64,000 bases of DNA, taken from positions 496,001-560,000 of the forward strand of contig NZ_LKBA01000019.1 of the NCBI RefSeq assembly GCF_001307765.1, written 5' to 3'. A program made the translations under genes and the position numbers. Below, in pieces: positions 62,569 to 64,000 of this stretch. The DNA comes from Aliiroseovarius crassostreae. Lineage in GTDB: Bacteria > Pseudomonadota > Alphaproteobacteria > Rhodobacterales > Rhodobacteraceae. A model generated the notes under the pieces. The model saw nothing but the letters and a program-made list of their open reading frames with translations. It did no database searches and was not told the DNA's origin. Each line of letters starts with the position of its first letter. Positions within the stretch are counted from its first letter, which is position 1.

Positions 62569-64000
62569 CTAACCCACTGAAATCAAACGAATTGCCTGAT
62601 CTTGCCGCATCAACCACAGAAGAACGCGCGCCGCATGGCCACGTTCAGTTTCCAAACCGGGGTCATTTGCCAGCAAAAGCCGCGCATCTTTTTGCGCCAC
62701 CGCCATAAGTCCAGACTGATGCTCCAGATCGGCAACCCAGAACTGAGGAAGACCGGATTGAGCTGTCCCGATCAGATCCCCTGCCCCCCTCATTTCCAAG
62801 TCCGCTTCAGCGATCACAAAACCGTCCTCGGTATCTCGCATCGTCGCCAAACGCTTTTCGCCTCCTGCGGTCAACGGTGGCTGATACAACATCAGACAGG
62901 TCGAAGCAGCCTGGCCGCGCCCGACCCGACCTCGTAACTGGTGCAACTGGGCGAGGCCAAAATGCTCCGCCCCTTCAATCACCATGATCGTCGCATTGGG
63001 AACATCGACCCCCACCTCGATCACAGTTGTTGCCACAAGCACCTTCGTCTCACCGCGTTGGAACCGGGACATGGCCTGATCTTTCTCGGTCCCCGCCATT
63101 TGCCCATGCACCAGGCCGACATTGCCTTCCCCCAATGCCGCGCGCAGATGTTTGAACCTTTCTTCAGCTGCCGTCAGGTTCATGACTTCGCTTTCATCCA
63201 CCAGAGGGCAGACCCAGTATGCCTGAGTGCCGGTCTCGATCGCGGATTGCAGTCGGGCCACCACTTCTTCCAGACGGCTGGACGGAACCAACACTGTCTT
63301 GATCGGTTTGCGACCCGGCGGTTTCTCATCCAGAACTGACACATCCATATCGCCATATTGGGCCAATGCCAGGCTTCTGGGGATAGGCGTTGCCGTCATC
63401 ACCAACACGTCAGCCGCAATTCCTTTTTCCCCAAGCTGCATACGCTGCGCAACGCCGAACCGGTGCTGCTCATCCACAACAGAAAGCCTCAGATCATAAA
63501 ATTTGACATCCTCCTGAAACACCGCGTGCGTGCCAACCAGAATATGAATGTCCCCACGCGCCAAGGCGTCAAGCTTTGCACGCCGTTCGCTCCCCTTGTC
63601 GCGCCCGGTCAGGATCTCAACAACCACACCTGCGTGCTCCGCCAATGGACGGATCCCCTGCAGATGTTGGCGTGCCAGAATTTCTGTCGGGGCCATCATG
63701 ACACCCTGACCGCCGGCTTCGACCGCAATCAGCAACGCCAAAACCGCCACCAGAGTTTTCCCTGCCCCGACATCCCCCTGCAGCAGACGATTCATCCGGT
63801 TGCCGGATGCCATGTCCTCTGCGATTTCCTTCACCGCCCGAATTTGGGCCTTGGTTGGTTCATATGGAAGATGTTCAAGAACTCTGTTTTGCAGTGTACC
63901 CGTTGAAAGGCTGACCTGCCCCACACCCCGCCTCACTTTGGACCGGGCCAGCGCAAGCGTTAACTGATGTGCAAACAGTTCGTCATAAGCCAGACGACGC
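62569..64000 (-). CDS. recG: ATP-dependent helicase RecG, 5' end outside window
   Basis: Branch-migration helicase that rescues stalled forks and processes recombination intermediates. About 477 C-terminal residues are present. The frame continues without stop to the right edge (RRLAYDELFAHQLTLALARS), so the wedge domain lies outside. Motor motifs: LLQGDVGAGKTLVAVLAL (Walker A), VVDEQHRFGV (motif II), TATPIPRSLALAQYGDMD, QLRGRVGRGQ. The C-terminus is normal in length. Confidence 0.96.
   Translation of the reverse strand, partial: RRLAYDELFAHQLTLALARSKVRRGVGQVSLSTGTLQNRVLEHLPYEPTKAQIRAVKEIAEDMASGNRMNRLLQGDVGAGKTLVAVLALLIAVEAGGQGVMMAPTEILARQHLQGIRPLAEHAGVVVEILTGRDKGSERRAKLDALARGDIHILVGTHAVFQEDVKFYDLRLSVVDEQHRFGVAQRMQLGEKGIAADVLVMTATPIPRSLALAQYGDMDVSVLDEKPPGRKPIKTVLVPSSRLEEVVARLQSAIETGTQAYWVCPLVDESEVMNLTAAEERFKHLRAALGEGNVGLVHGQMAGTEKDQAMSRFQRGETKVLVATTVIEVGVDVPNATIMVIEGAEHFGLAQLHQLRGRVGRGQAASTCLMLYQPPLTAGGEKRLATMRDTEDGFVIAEADLEMRGAGDLIGTAQSGLPQFWVADLEHQSGLMAVAQKDARLLLANDPGLETERGHAARVLLWLMRQDQAIRLISVG

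Overview
The window looks like chromosomal DNA of an alphaproteobacterium of the Rhodobacteraceae (Roseobacter group). The evidence is the high GC content, the gene order dusB-ntrB-ntrC-ntrY-ntrX-trkA-trkH-hfq-hflX, NtrC and NtrX proteins without the sigma-54 contact motif, and a set of Rhodobacterales-style small single-helix proteins. No rRNA, tRNA or CRISPR array was recognised. Both ends cut genes: a BCCT transporter on the left and recG on the right. Everything here was read by eye; no database or folding program was run.

Layout. 1-6 kb: end of a BCCT transporter, a pseudouridine-breakdown pair (psuK-psuG), a DUF502 membrane protein overlapping a LysE-type exporter, and a 3-hydroxybutyrate dehydrogenase. 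6-12.7 kb: a possible small RNA, an orphan peptide-binding protein, a cupin regulator divergent from an acyl-CoA ligase, a DsbA-like protein, a Bcr/CflA exporter and a 44-residue membrane protein. 12.9-22.6 kb: mfd, a membrane protein of unknown role, hemB, a SYLF lipoprotein, a 3-hydroxyisobutyrate-type dehydrogenase and a penicillin acylase-family enzyme. 22.7-34.8 kb: one long leftward run of nitrogen regulation (ntrBC, ntrYX), potassium uptake (trkAH), hfq and hflX, headed by dusB. 35-45 kb: housekeeping genes (ispD, ispF, pgpA, cinA, aroB/aroK, xerD, a COQ10-like protein, hpt, lipA, a peroxiredoxin) with several tiny membrane proteins among them.

45.2-50.2 kb is the only clearly accessory stretch. 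It is a graveyard of at least five broken transposition genes, some fused in frame into chimeric ORFs. Next to it lies a dead gene resembling a polymorphic-toxin immunity protein, then a secreted protein built on a 12-bp tandem repeat encoding (Asp-Gly-Gly-Gly)n, then a periplasmic transglutaminase-like cysteine protease. 50.4-64 kb returns to housekeeping: carboxypeptidase M32, ctaA, gyrA, a porin-like protein, trmFO, gluQ, hisI, a NifU-like scaffold, a soluble chemoreceptor-like protein, a 40-residue membrane protein and recG.

Points most worth checking: a probable CTG start for hflX overlapping the hfq stop; two families of dispersed intergenic hairpins, one with compensatory stem changes; a leaderless trmFO promoter whose spacer holds a run of ten C; a candidate small RNA with an otherwise orphan terminator at 6.25 kb; the variable (DGGG)n protein; and the disrupted immunity gene.
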